From NCBI GenBank assembly GCA_026122225.1, contig JANEZZ010002205.1:1172001-1236000 (forward strand): 64,000 nucleotides of DNA, in the 5' to 3' direction. The translations under genes were made by a program, and so were the position numbers. The stretch is from Heloderma charlesbogerti (taxonomy: Eukaryota; Chordata; Lepidosauria; Squamata; Helodermatidae). The notes beneath the pieces are model-generated. The model was not told where the DNA came from, did not search any database, and was given only the letters and a program-made list of their open reading frames with translations. This document shows, in pieces, positions 43,650-53,955 of this stretch; position 1 is the stretch's first letter, and every line of letters starts with the position of its first letter.

Positions 43650-44245
43650 TAGGGCTGGGCAGAATGCTTACCCCATTTTGGGTGGGGGGTTCCGCAGGGG
43701 GGGAAGGCGATCTGTCCCTGCCCCGGGAATCCGTCCAGGTCAGCTCTGCTCTGTGGCAATCCTGCGGAGCCGGCCACCATTGCCATGCCGTATTGCTGGG
43801 GTAGGGCCATTTGCATCCCTGTTAACCACAAATTTATTAGCAGTTGAGTTTCTCTCATTTGTAACTGTGCATTTTGTTTCTTTTTGTGGGGAAAAACAGG
43901 GACATAAATGGCATAGTGGACATCATTTGCGGCCATAAAGCTGGTAGATTAGCTTAAATGCAGCCGTAAATGGCTGCATTTAGGCTAATCTACCAGCTTT
44001 ATGGCCACAAATGGTGCCCACTATGCCATTTGCATCTGGAGACTCACTTACCCTACCCCAGCGATATGGCACGGCAATGGCGGCTGGCTGTATCACCAGC
44101 AGAGTGGAGCTCTGCAGGATTGCCACAACAAGGGAGCTGACCCGCACTGATTCCAGGGGGAGCCAGAGGTGAGTGCTCCATTTCGCCACGGGCCCCAATG
44201 GGGCCGGATTCTTGGAAATGGGGGTCCGTGCTGGAATTCCCTCCT
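43650..44245. mobile_element. hAT-like element, family C (copy C3) in CR1
   Basis: Left end TAGGGCTGGGCAG, right end TTCCCTCCTA (decayed). The centre is a long perfect fold-back at about 43915-44037 (AAATGGCATAGTGGAC...GGTAGATTAGCTTAAATGCAGCC and its complement). A small CR1-like chunk (43822-43890) sits inside. ACTTACC motif near 44044. No target duplication could be scored. Confidence 0.65.
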
Positions 44246-45307
44246 AGATTGGGTAGACCCTGACCACCATGTTCCTTTAATTCTTTGCTCCATTTATTTC
44301 AACCCAGATGCTCTCGATGGGGCTACCAAGCTCATCCTCCTGTATTTCTGTGCAGAGATATGTGTTTTTTAACATACAGTGCAACTCTACCTCCCTTTCT
44401 GTTCCTCCTGTTCTTCTTGAACAAGTTATATCCTTCAATTGCTGTATTCCTGTCATGGGAGTCATCCCACCAAGTTTCAGTTACCTCTATCAAGTCATAA
44501 TTTTCCTCCTGTATTAAGAGTTCAAGTTCATTCTGTTTGTTTCCCATTCTCTGGGCATTAGTATATAGACATCAAAGACCATGTGCTTTATACTCTGGCT
44601 TTCTTCCTACATGTTTTTGAAGACTATTATTGGGCACTATTAGAGCTGTTCTCTCCATTGTGGTGCATGAGCCTTCATCCATTGTTACCCTCAACTTTAT
44701 GTCTTCCTGCCCTGTAGGATTCAGTCTAAAGCCCTCTGAATAAATTCTTCATGTTGTGGCCAAACACATTCTTTCCAGCCCTTGTCCGGTGCAACCCATC
44801 CCTTGTCAACAGTCCATCTTCCAGGAAGTGTAACCCGTGGTCCCAGAATCCAAATCTTTCACGTTGGCACCACCTTCATAGCCAAATCAAAGAAAATCAA
44901 CAGGGTTTCACTCCCCCTGTCTTCTCCCAACATAGGCCATCACACAGGGTGACCAAGGCTGTTTCTGTGCCAAAACCTGGCCTGAACCCAGACTGAAATT
45001 GATCCAGATAACTGGTCTCATCCAAAAGTGTCTAGAGCTGGTTCACAACCACTCACTCAAGGACCTTGCCCAGGAATGGCATATTTGCAAATGGCCTATA
45101 ATTATTAAGGTTTTCCAGGTCTAGGGAGGATTTCTTCAGGAGTGGCCCCACCACTGCCTCTTTCAGGCAACCCACTCATTTATTTATTTATTAAATTTAT
45201 TAATCGCCCATCTGGCTGGTCACCCAGCCACTCTGGGCGATGTACAGCATATAATGAAACAGTTTAAAACAATAAAATTCTACAATAAAAATGTTTTCTA
45301 CAATACC

Positions 45308-46746
45308 CTAACCCACCCCAAATGCCTGCCTGAACAACCACGTTTTTAATGCACGGCAGAAGCTCATTAAAGAGGGGGCATGGTGGAGTTCCCTAGGGAG
45401 AGAGTTCCACAGAGTGGGGGCCACCACAGAAAAGGCCCTCTCCCTCATCCCCACCAGTCTAGCTGTCCTGGATGATGGGAAAGAAAGGCCATCCGAGGCT
45501 GATCTTCTTGAGCGGCCTGTCTGGTGTTGCTGGAGGCGCTCCTTAAGATAGGCTGGGCCAGAACCATATAGGGTTTTAAAAGTCAAACCAAACACCTTGA
45601 ATTTGGCCCGGAAAACAACTGGTAACCAGTGCAACTCCTTCAGCACTGGAGTGATGTGATCTCGCTGGCGGCTGCCTGTAATCAAGCGAGCGGCCATGTT
45701 CTGCACCAGCTGCAGCTTCCAAACCATCTTCAAGGGTAACTCCACGTAGAGCGCATTACAGTAGTCTAAACGAGAGGAGACCAGGGCATGTACTACCGAT
45801 GGGAGCAGATGGTTGGGAAGGAAGGGGCGCAGCTGCCGTATCAGATGGAGTTGATACAGTGCTGTCCGGCTCACAGCTGACACCTGAGCCTCCATGGACA
45901 GCTGGGAGTCCAAAATGACCCCCAGGCTGCGGACCTGGTCTTTCAAGGGTAGCCGTACCCCATTCAACACCAGGTCAACATCCCCCAGCCTCCTGTTGCC
46001 TCCCACCAAAAGTACCTCGGTCTTGTCAGGGTTCAACTTCAGCTTATTCCTCCCCATCCAGCCATTCACCATCTCCAGACATTTGGACAGGGATTCTACG
46101 GCCAACCTTGGTGAAGATTTGAATTGTGTGTAGAGCTGCGTGTCATCTGCATATTGATGACACCACACCCCAAACCTCCTGATGATAGCTCCCAGCAGCT
46201 TCACATAGATGTTAAATAGCATCGGGGAGAGGATGGAACCCTGTGGCACCCCAAAAGTGAGTGGCCACGGGTCTGAAACCTCGTCTCCCAGCGCTACCCT
46301 CTGGTACTTGCCGGAGAGAAAGGACTAGAACCACTGAAGTACAGTGTCTCCAATGCCCAACCCCTCCAGGCGGTCCAGGAGGATACCATGGTCAATGGTA
46401 TCAAAAGCCACTGAGAGGTCGAGGAGAACAAGGAAGGTGCATTCACCCCTATCCAGAGCCCTCCTCATATCATCCACCAAGGCGACCAAGGCCGTTTCTG
46501 TCCCATGCCCAAGCCTGAAGCCCGACTGAAATGGGTCTAGATAATCAGTTTCTTCCAAGTGTGCCTTCAACTGCACCGCCACCACCCGCTCAATCACCTT
46601 GCCCAAAAATGGCAGCTTTGAGACTGGGCGAAAGTTGTTCAGAACGTGAGGATCCAAGGAGGGCTTCTTTAAGAGCGGTCTTATCACTGCCTCCTTGAGG
46701 GCTAATGGCATCACTCCCTCCTCAAGGGAGGCGTTCACCACCGCCC
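45308..46746 (-). pseudogene. L2-group LINE copy 2 reverse transcriptase (partial)
   Basis: From high to low: VVNASLEEGVMPLALKEAVIRPLLKKPSLDP, FRPVSKLPFLGKVIERV, LLDLSVAFDTIDHGIL, GLGIGDTVLQWF then a TAG stop at about 46327. After the stop: GVPQGSILSPMLFN, the catalytic [58 protein letters not shown] and AFSVVAPTLWNSLP. Only the single nonsense codon breaks this part, so it is better preserved than copy 1, but its 5' portion is deleted at 46746. Confidence 0.9.
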
Positions 46747-48395
46747 TAGGGATGTATGAAAGTGACTTACCTTTCCGCGGATTATGTTGATGGAGGGGGG
46801 GAGGCATTCCGTCCCTCCCCCCCGGAATCCTGGCTGGGGGGGGCGCTCCGTTCCCCCCCCCCCCGGAATCCTGGCCGGCCGGCTCTGCACCGCAGCGATT
46901 CTGCGGAGCCGCTGGCCAGCTCCACCAGCAGCAGGACATCTGGCTGCTGGCTAGCAGGGACACAAATGGCAGCGGCTGTAGCCGCTGCCATTTGCGTCCC
47001 TGCAGTCAGCTGTGATAGGCTACGTAAATGTTTACGTAGCCTATCACAGCTGATTTAAAAACAACAACAACACGCGCTTACGCAAATGGTGGCGGCCATG
47101 GCCGCCGCCATTTGCATAATTTATTTTGGCACCTCTTAGTCTACATAAACATTAGTCTACGTAAACAATGAGGGGAACGTAAATAGCATAGCATCTACGC
47201 TATTTGCGTTCCCCTTATTTTCGCCGTCTTAGTCTACGTAAATGTTTACATAGACTAAGACGTGCCAAAATAAGTAACGCAAATGGGGGCGGCCATGGCT
47301 GCCACCATTTGCGTAGGGATGTCAGAGAATTTTGCCACGAATCTCGGGGAGGCCGAATGCCAGCACATTCGGCCCCCCGAAATCGGTGGCGAAATGGTCT
47401 GCCCCCCCCCGGGATGGGACTTACCTTGGGTGAATCTCCCTGGCGGCGGCGGCGGCGGCGGCGGCAGCTCAGCGGCGGCGGGTCTTCTGACCGGCTGCCC
47501 CTGCCATTTCCAGTAAAAACAACAACAACAACAAAACGTGATAGGCTACGTAAAGATTTACATAGCCTATCACGGCTAGATTTTTAAAAAATACCATGAT
47601 AGGCTACGTAAATGTTTACGTAGCCTATCACGGCTGAGTAAAAAAAACAACCGCGTGTACGCAAATGGCGGCGCCCATGGGCGCCGCCATTTGCATTCCT
47701 TATTTTTGGCACGTCTAGTCTACGTAAACATTTAAGTAAACTACGGCGAAAATAAGGGGAACGCAAATAGCTATGCAAATGTTTACGTAGACTAGATGTG
47801 CCAAAATAAGGAACGCAAATGGCAGCGCCCATGGGCGCCGCCATTTGCGTGCGTGCATTTTTGTTTTTTTTTTTACTCAGCCATGATAGGCTACATAAAC
47901 ATTTACTTAGCCTATCATGGCTGACTGCAGGGACGCAAACGGCGGCAGCTATGGCCACCGCCGTTTGCAGACCCGTCCGGCCAGGATTCGCAGTGGGAGG
48001 GATGGGGTGCCTCCCTCTCCAGCCAGAATTTCAGGGGGGAGGGATGGAGTGCCTCCCCCCCAGCTAGAATTTTGGGGGGAGGGACAGAGCGCCTCCCCCC
48101 CACCGCAAATCAATTGCATCATAAGGTAAGTGATTTTTGTACATCCCTACATTTGCATACGCGCGTTGTTGTTGTTGTTTTTTTTTAAGTCAGCCGTGAT
48201 AGGCTATGTTAATCGTCACGTAGCCTATCACGGGTGACTTTAAAAAAAAAAAAGCGCGTACGCAAATGGCGGCCCCCATAGGGAGCCGCCATTCACGTTC
48301 CTTATTTGGTCGCTGTAGTCTACGTAAAGATTTACGTACACTACGGCGAAAATAAGGGCAACACAAATAGCGTTGCCCTTATTTTCGCCGTAGTC
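46747..48395. mobile_element. palindromic hAT-like element X, split by Y, right end lost
   Basis: Left end TAGGGATGTATGAAAGTGACTTACC at the LINE border (46747). Sequence runs to 47313 and resumes at 48150 (CATTTGCATACGCGCG). Palindromes include GATAGGCTACGTAAATGTTTACGTAGCCTATC near 47006 and its kind near 48195. The expected right terminus is absent because element Z begins abruptly at 48396. Confidence 0.75.
47314..48149. mobile_element. palindromic hAT-like element Y inserted in X
   Basis: Starts TAGGGATGTCAGAG and ends TGTACATCCCTA, 836 bp. Flanks CATTTGCG (47306-47313) and CATTTGCA (48150-48157) match at 7 of 8; the target is the CCATTTGCG motif of element X itself. Holds the usual nested palindromes (47537, 47592, 47882) with GC-rich ends, ACTTACC near 47420 and AGGTAAGT near 48125. 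Confidence 0.88.
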
Positions 48396-49328
48396 TAGGG
48401 GTGGACAAAAGTCACTTACCTTTCGTCAAAGCTTGTTCGCGGTGGGGGGGAGGCGCTTCACTGCTCCCCCCGTGAAGTTCAGGCCGGGGGGGGAGGCTTC
48501 CCGCCTCGCCCCGGCCGAAATTCAGGCCGGGGGGAGGCTTCCTGCCTCGCCCGGCCGAAATTCAGGCCGGGGAGGAGGCTTCCCGCCTCACCCGGCCGCG
48601 AACTCGAAAGTTAAAAAAAAAAAAAAACCGCCCCCGTGATAGGCTACGTGACGATTAACGTAGCCTATCACGGCTGCAAAGTTAATCATCACGTAGCCTA
48701 TCACGGGTGACTTTAAAAAAAAAAAAAAAGCGCGTACACTAATGGCGGCCCCCATAGGGAGCCGCCATTCGCATTCCTTATTTGGTCGCTGTAGTCTACG
48801 TAAATCTTTACGTAGACTACGGCAAAAATAAGGGCAACGCTATTTGCGTTGCCCTTATTTTCGCCGTAGTCTACGTAAAGATTTACGTAGACTACAGCGA
48901 CCAAATAAGGAATGCGAATGGCGGCTCCCTATGGGGGCCTCCATTATCCGTACGCGCTTTTTTTTTTTTTAAGTCACCCGTGATAGGCTACGTGATGATT
49001 TATGTAGCCTATCATGGCTGACTTTGCAGATCTAGCCGTGATAGGCTACGTTAATCGTCACGTAGCCTATCACGGGGGCATTTTTTTTTCTTTTATTGGA
49101 ATGGCGGGGCCGGCAGCCGGTCGAAAGACCGGTTGCCGCTCCTGCCCCAGACGAACACCCACCGAACCACCGGCTGGACCCGCCGCCAGGAGGGACATTC
49201 GGCAAAGGTAAGTCCCGTCCCGGGGGGGCGGGGGGGTGGAGAATTTCTCCCGGAAACGTGTTCTGGGGGCCAAACACATTGGTGCTCTGCCCCCTGAAGT
49301 TTCGGGGAGAAATTCTCCGCCATCCCTA
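48396..49328. mobile_element. palindromic hAT-like element Z
   Basis: Starts TAGGGGTGGACAAAAG and ends CCGCCATCCCTA, 933 bp; same type and orientation as A1 and A5. The flanks CCGTAGTC (in X) and AACACCAA (in LINE copy 2) do not match, so the two sides were joined by a later deletion or exchange. The right flank is LINE sequence equivalent to copy 1 position 18336. Confidence 0.85.
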
Positions 49329-50690
49329 AACACCAATAAGTTAGGGGACTGTACACGCACATCAGAGACCACCTCAAGCACCTCGGCCAGGGAGTCAGTT
49401 TTGTAGAGGGGTGGACGGTACACGAGCAGAATCCCCAGACTGCCCTCTGGGCCCAACCTCCAGTACATACACTCAGCAACCTTGGTCTCCTGGAGAGGGG
49501 GTCTGGTGAAGACCAAGGACTCTCGGTAGATAACAGCCACTCCCCCTCCCCGATCCCCAGCCCTCAGCTGCTGTGCATACAAAAATCCGGCTGGACACAT
49601 GGCTGCAAGGGTTGGAGCAGCAGCCTCGGCCAGCCAGGTCTCCGTAATACATGCCAGGTCTGCGCCCCCATCCAGGATCATGTCATGGATGAGGGAGGTT
49701 TTCTGGGTAACAGACCTGGCACTGCAGAGCAGCAAACAAAGGCCAGAAGATGGAGTCTCGCCTCCCCCAGCTATCCTTTGGCTCTGGACAGGCCCGGAGC
49801 AGGGGACAGATACTACACATCTCTCCCTTATTCCCCTTGCCTGGCATGGCCGGCCCCTAGTGCTCCGCCAGCGCCTGCCGCCCAGCCTCGGTATGTTCTG
49901 GCCCCCAACACTTCCCCCACTGCCTCCATCAGGTGGACACATGCCCCCTCGCTCCCACCTATCAGGCAGGCTACCCACCCCTAAAAACACAACAAAATCC
50001 CCCAGAAATTAAAAACAAACAACCAATTAAAAATCCCCTTAAAAATAATGCCAGGCAGGAGTCCACAGTAGTAGTAGTAGTGGTGGTGGTGGTGGTGGTG
50101 GTGGTGGCAGCAGTGCGGCAGCAGTGCGGCAGCAGTGCGGCAGCAGTGCGGCAGCAGTGCGGCAAGCACACCTCTTCCCCTGTGGTAGCAGCTTCTCCTG
50201 CAGGCCCTGGCTCTCCCAGGCCACCTCAGCCAGCCAGCTTTTGTAGCCCCTCCAGGAAGGGGCAGGTGGAAGCAGCACAGCTGGCTCAGTACCTGGGGGC
50301 CTGGTCCTGCAGGGACTGGCGGTCTGCCAGGCAGAAGCCCACAGGGAAGGCCTGGTGTTGGTGTTGGTGGCAGGCCCAGCAGCAGCAGGGATGCCTCTTC
50401 CCAATAGTGGCAGGTTCTCCCACAGACCCTGGCTCTCCCAGGCCACCTCAGCCAGCCAGCTTATGTAGCCCCTCAAGGAAGGGGCAGGTGGAAGCAGCAC
50501 AGCTGGCTCGGTACCCGGGGGCCTGGTCCTGCAGGGACTGGCGGTCTGCCAGGCAGAAGTCTGCAGGGAAGGCCTGGTGTTGGTGGTGGCGGCGGCGGCA
50601 GCAGCAGCAGGCCCAGCAGCAGCAGGCACACCTCTTCCCCAATGGCGGCAGCTTCTCCTGCAGGCCCTGGCTCTCTCTCGCAAGGAGGCA
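49329..50690 (-). mobile_element. LINE copy 2 5' part: endonuclease start and monomeric 5' UTR
   Basis: 49329-49740 encodes the endonuclease N-terminal part on the minus strand (SVTQKTSLIHDMILDGGADLACITETWLAEA, GDRGGGVAVIYRES, VYRPP). 49741-50060 matches copy 1 19665-19995. 50075-50690 contains GGT/GCA triplet runs and three landmarks CCCTGGCTCT at 50205, 50427 and 50665, that is 222-238 bp tandem monomers also carrying GGACTGGCGGTCTGCCAGGC. The uninterrupted CATGCCAG at 49650-49657 is the empty site of A3. Confidence 0.8.
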
Positions 50691-51534
50691 TTAATCACCT
50701 CCCTAGCCCAGCCAGCTGCTCCCTCCCTGTTAGTTTTTATTAGCCAAGAGGGGCAAGGATCCAGTATGGAAGTGGTTGCATGAACCTGCCCAAGCACCTT
50801 GTCCACGTCCTGGAGCTGTACCAACTGAAGCTCCTCCAACAAAACTGGACAAGCCTGTGCTCTGGATACTTCGCTAGATTCACCTGCAGTAATGCTGGAG
50901 CCTAATCCCAGTGGATGCAAGAGATTTTATTCTGGAAGTGCCTAGCCAGTGCATTATAGTGGGCCTCAAATGGTTCCGTAGCGACCATAGGCCCACAATG
51001 TGAAAGGCCCTGGACAACCCTAAAAAGCTCCACTGGGTGGCATATATGGACGATTGAATAGAAGCAGTGATTTCCCCCCCCCCTCTTGCTAAGGTCACTG
51101 CCTTTGAATATACCTGGCCATAGGCATGTACCAGGGTTTGATTGCATCCACTAGGAGTTTTTATCCACCTGCACTCAAACCACCTCCTATTTTGTTTCAT
51201 CATTCTCAGCTCTGGGGTATATCATGGAGTCGTATGAGCTCTACTCCAGAGTGGGCACTCAGGAGTGATTGTGTCAACCACCCAGGCCATGTCTGCATTC
51301 CACAGGTTGACCAGGGCTTTGACAGGAATGCCAACCATATAAGCCAGAACACGCCACCAGCCCTCTGGAAACCATCCAGATCCATTAGCCTCTGGGGGTG
51401 GACCATCTTAAAAGGGCCCCCATCCTTGCAGGGGGGAAAAGTTGCTGTATGTCCAAACCTCAGCAGGCAGTGATCTGACAGTGACAAAGGGAATGTTACA
51501 AAGTCCCCCACCTTTAGATTACCATCTCAATGTC

Positions 51535-52639
51535 TAGGGATGGTGCTGTCAGGAATGCCACTGTAGTCTTCGGAGCCCTCCAATAGCTGGAATCAACAGT
51601 CAGACAAAAGGGCTGCTTTCCAAAGCTTTATTTCCATTCAGCCTAATGAGGCTTACAGATGCTAATTGCCTGAGACTCAGAGGAAATACAAAGGAACGTC
51701 CTACCAGGGGTTTCTAAGGGTTATGACGTCAGTTGGTCTCCGTTTGGAGAAAAGCATGGCAACTCTCTGAACTTAAGGAGTAGGAGGGGAAATTCTCCCC
51801 CTTTCCCATGGGGCCTCGGGGTGGAGCTGCTGATGTCAAGCCAAACGGTCTGAGCACCTCAGCTCAGCTCGCACAACCTCTCGCTTGAGCCTGCGCCTGA
51901 GCCTCGTGTCTAAAAGCTCCAGTTGTCCCTCCCTTTCCATGCCAGGGTCAGTATTGCTCCCAGGAATGTAAGCGGGGGGGTCCCCCTCCAGCTGTGCCTC
52001 TGAAACCTGAGAGGGTTCCTCTCCCTCAGACTCTATCTCCTTCTCAGAATCAGAGCTACATTGGGACTCTATGGGCTCAGATCCAACCCTGACAGGTGTA
52101 GGCACCCAATTCCATATGGGAATCTGGTGGAACCCCCCTCTGCTCGCACCCCTCAGCCCCGCTCGCCAAGCCCCTGCCACCGCTTCCCCCTGCCCACGCT
52201 CACTGAGCAGCCTGAACTCTCCCGGGTGGCTTCATGGAGCTCTGCTGTTGCCATTTTTTGAAAAAAGGCGATCACAAAAATGTGCATATTTGGGAATGCA
52301 CACCTTGGCATATGTGAAAATGTGTATTTTTTGCAAACGTGCATATTTTCATATGTGCGCAAATGCACATTTTGAGAAAATGTGCATTTTGTGCAAATGC
52401 AAATATGCACATTCGCAAAATGCACATTTTTGTGCACGTGCAAATATGCACATTTTTGTGATCGCTGCTTTATTTTTCACAAAATGGTAACAGTGGAGCT
52501 TGATGAGGCTGCTGGGGTGAGTGTGGACTGCTCACCAAGTGTGGGAGGGGCTTGCAGGTGGTCCAGGGACTGGCGAGTGGGGGCAAGGACTGGGCAGGCA
52601 CCCAGAGAACCTGGACAGGAGTGGGTTTGCACATCCTTA
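51535..52639. mobile_element. hAT-like family E element (E2) with an inserted LTR
   Basis: Left end TAGGGATGGTGC at 51535, right end GCACATCCTTA at 52639; flanks TCAATGTC (51527-51534) and TCCATGTC (52640-52647) match at 7 of 8. Interior 52265-52470 has the same alternating AAAATGTGCA/TGCACATTTT units as E1. An LTR interrupts it 12 bp from the left end. Confidence 0.85.
51547..52094 (-). mobile_element. solo LTR inside element E2
   Basis: Runs from TGTCAGGAATGCC to CCAACCCTGACA (TG...CA termini with short inverted repeats), 548 bp, flanked by GGTGC (51542-51546) and GGTGT (52095-52099), a 5-bp target duplication with one mismatch. A minus-strand AATAAAGC near 51632 sets the orientation. No internal retroelement coding sequence remains, so it is a recombination product of a former LTR retroelement (Gypsy- or ERV-like; class not determined). 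Confidence 0.75.
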
Positions 52640-52892
52640 TCCATGTCCAGTTGAGAAAACCAGGTCTAGAGTATGCCCTGCTACATGTGCTGGGGCAGTG
52701 ACATATTGGGACAGTCCCATGGCTGTCATGGAGACCATGAAATCCTGTGCCGCCCCAGACAAGGTGCCCTCAGCATAAACATTGACATCCCCCAGATCCT
52801 ACAGTCTGGGGGACCTCAACGGCACAACCGAGACTACCTCCATCAGCCCACCTGGGGAGTCTATTAAGCAGTGAGGTGGGTGGTACACCAAC

Positions 52893-53705
52893 TAGGGATG
52901 GCGGAGAATTCCGCCATGGATTTCAGTGAGGCCGAATGCCAGTGCAGTTCCCCCAAAATCCGTGGCGGAACAGCCTGCTGGCCCCCCGCCCCCCCCCCGC
53001 GGATCCCCCCTGGGTCGAGACTTACCTGGGGCGGATGTTCCGGATGGCAGCGGCTCCAGCAGCTGCTCCGGCTGTGGCAGCGGCTGGTCTTTGTTTACGT
53101 AGGCTAAAACGGCGAATAACAAAGGAATGCAAATAGCACCCACTGCACTATTTGCGTTCCCCTTTTTTTCGCCGTAATAGTCTTATGTAAATATTTACAT
53201 AGGTTAAAACGGCGAATAAAAAAGGAATGAAAATAGTGCCCACTACGCTGTTTGAGTTCCCCTTTTTTTCGCCGTAGTAGTCTATGTAAATATTTACGTA
53301 GACTAAAATGACCAAAATAAGGAACAGGAATGGCGGCTGCCATAGCCGCCGCCATTTGCATACACCGTTTTGTTTGGTTGGTTTTTTTACCCAGATGTGA
53401 AAGGCTACATAAAGACTTACGTAGCCTATCATGGCTCTCTTGCTGGACACAAATGGTGGCCGCTATGGTGGCTGCCATTTGCATCTGCACCAGCCAGTCC
53501 GCAGCCGGAAATCCGGCTGCAGACGGCCCTGGCCTGGCCGGCTGCTCCGCGGAGCCGCCGCGGAGCAGAGCCAGCTGTCGAGGATTCTGAGTGGGAGGAC
53601 CAGATCACCTCCCCCCCGCGTCGAGGTTTCCAGGGGGAGGAACGGAGCGCCTCCCCCCACGAACAAAATCTGAGAAAAGGTAAGTGACTTTCATACATCT
53701 CTCTT
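52893..53705. mobile_element. palindromic hAT-like element B2
   Basis: Left end TAGGGATGGCGG with hairpin (GGAATTCC...GCCATGG...GTGGCGGAA), ACTTACCTGGG near 53021, repeated fold-back units (TTTTTCGCCGTA...TACGTAG...GCCG), AAATGGTGGCCGC palindromes, GATAGG-type palindrome 53397-53436, AAAAGGTAAGTG near 53676 and decayed right end TACATCTCTC. Left flank is the L2-like LINE, right flank is CR1-like, and no target duplication is seen. Confidence 0.72.
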
Positions 53706-53760
53706 CCCAGAGGCATCAGGTTGGCCTGATCCAGCATAGACTTTTCTTATGATCTGATGT
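53706..53760 (-). mobile_element. CR1 3' end scrap
   Basis: GGCATCAGGTTGGCCTGATCCAGCATAGACTTTTCTTATG resembles the extreme 3' end of CR1 (TTGGCCTGATCCAGCA...CTTATG). Confidence 0.5.
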
Positions 53761-53814
53761 CAAATAAACAAATTTGACAAACAAACGAACAAATAAATAA
53801 ATGGACAAGAATCT

Positions 53815-53955
53815 TTAAGGCTGCAATTGTATGCATGTTTAGACAGAGAAAAGTCCTGCAACACCCAGCATGCCTCAGCCAACATGGTCGGATGGGGCAT
53901 GCCGGGAGTTGTAGGACTTTTTTCTGTCTAAACATGCATGGGATTGTGCCCTAAA
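53815..53955. mobile_element. 141-bp fold-back MITE
   Basis: ATGCATGTTTAGACAGA...GTCCTGCAACACCCAGCATGCC (53831-53873) pairs with GGCATGCCGGGAGTTGTAGGAC...TCTGTCTAAACATGCAT (53897-53940), with a loop around CAACATGG. Weaker complementarity reaches TAAGGCTGCAAT and ATTGTGCCCTAA. The ends are TA-rich, compatible with a TA or TTAA target, so this is unrelated to the hAT-like elements. Confidence 0.75.

Larger units (their letters stand above)
40881..44750 (-). mobile_element. CR1 LINE blocks, minus strand, interrupted
   Basis: Minus-strand CR1 protein segments appear in rough 3' to 5' order: LLFNIFINDLEEEVQGMLIKFADDTKL (41335-41081), QHGFVNNKSCQMNLISF (41699-41499), LKEFKSPGPDELHPRVVKEL (42094-41729), and the endonuclease start MGNKQNELELLIQEENYDLIEVTETWWDDSHD (44547-44332). 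Endonuclease C-terminal text also occurs at 43240-43600 and, on the + strand, at 40888-41050. Interruptions are an LTR-like segment (42045-42593) and a hAT-like element (43650-44245). Many indels and stops, no functional ORF. Confidence 0.8.
45177..50690 (-). mobile_element. L2-group LINE copy 2, minus strand, nested in an L2-like LINE
   Basis: Same family as copy 1. 3' end TTTATTTATTTATTAAATTTATTAATCGCCC at 45177; 3' UTR, reverse transcriptase, endonuclease and 5' UTR follow toward 50690. The middle part (equivalent to copy 1 17360-18335, about 976 bp) is missing and is replaced by elements X, Y and Z (46747-49328). Confidence 0.88.
44880..52892 (-). mobile_element. host L2-like LINE split into three visible parts
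   Basis: Three minus-strand blocks belong to one L2-like LINE: 44880-45176 (reverse transcriptase start; reads AVVGPLLKKSSLDLENLNN then FQSGFRPGF-like), 50690-51534 (DPCPSWLIKTNRE...REVINASLRE at 50780-50690 and endonuclease C-terminal text) and 52640-52892 (more endonuclease). The order REVINASLRE|..LKEAVVGPLLKK is continuous once the inserted LINE copy 2 (45177-50690) is removed. The junction at 51534/52640 is continuous once element E2 is removed. Confidence 0.8.

Noticed and set aside
49933..50694. 253-codon and opposing 293-codon frames
   Set aside because: Mostly translations of the tandem 5' UTR monomers; only the last part on the minus strand is real LINE protein from the host L2-like element.
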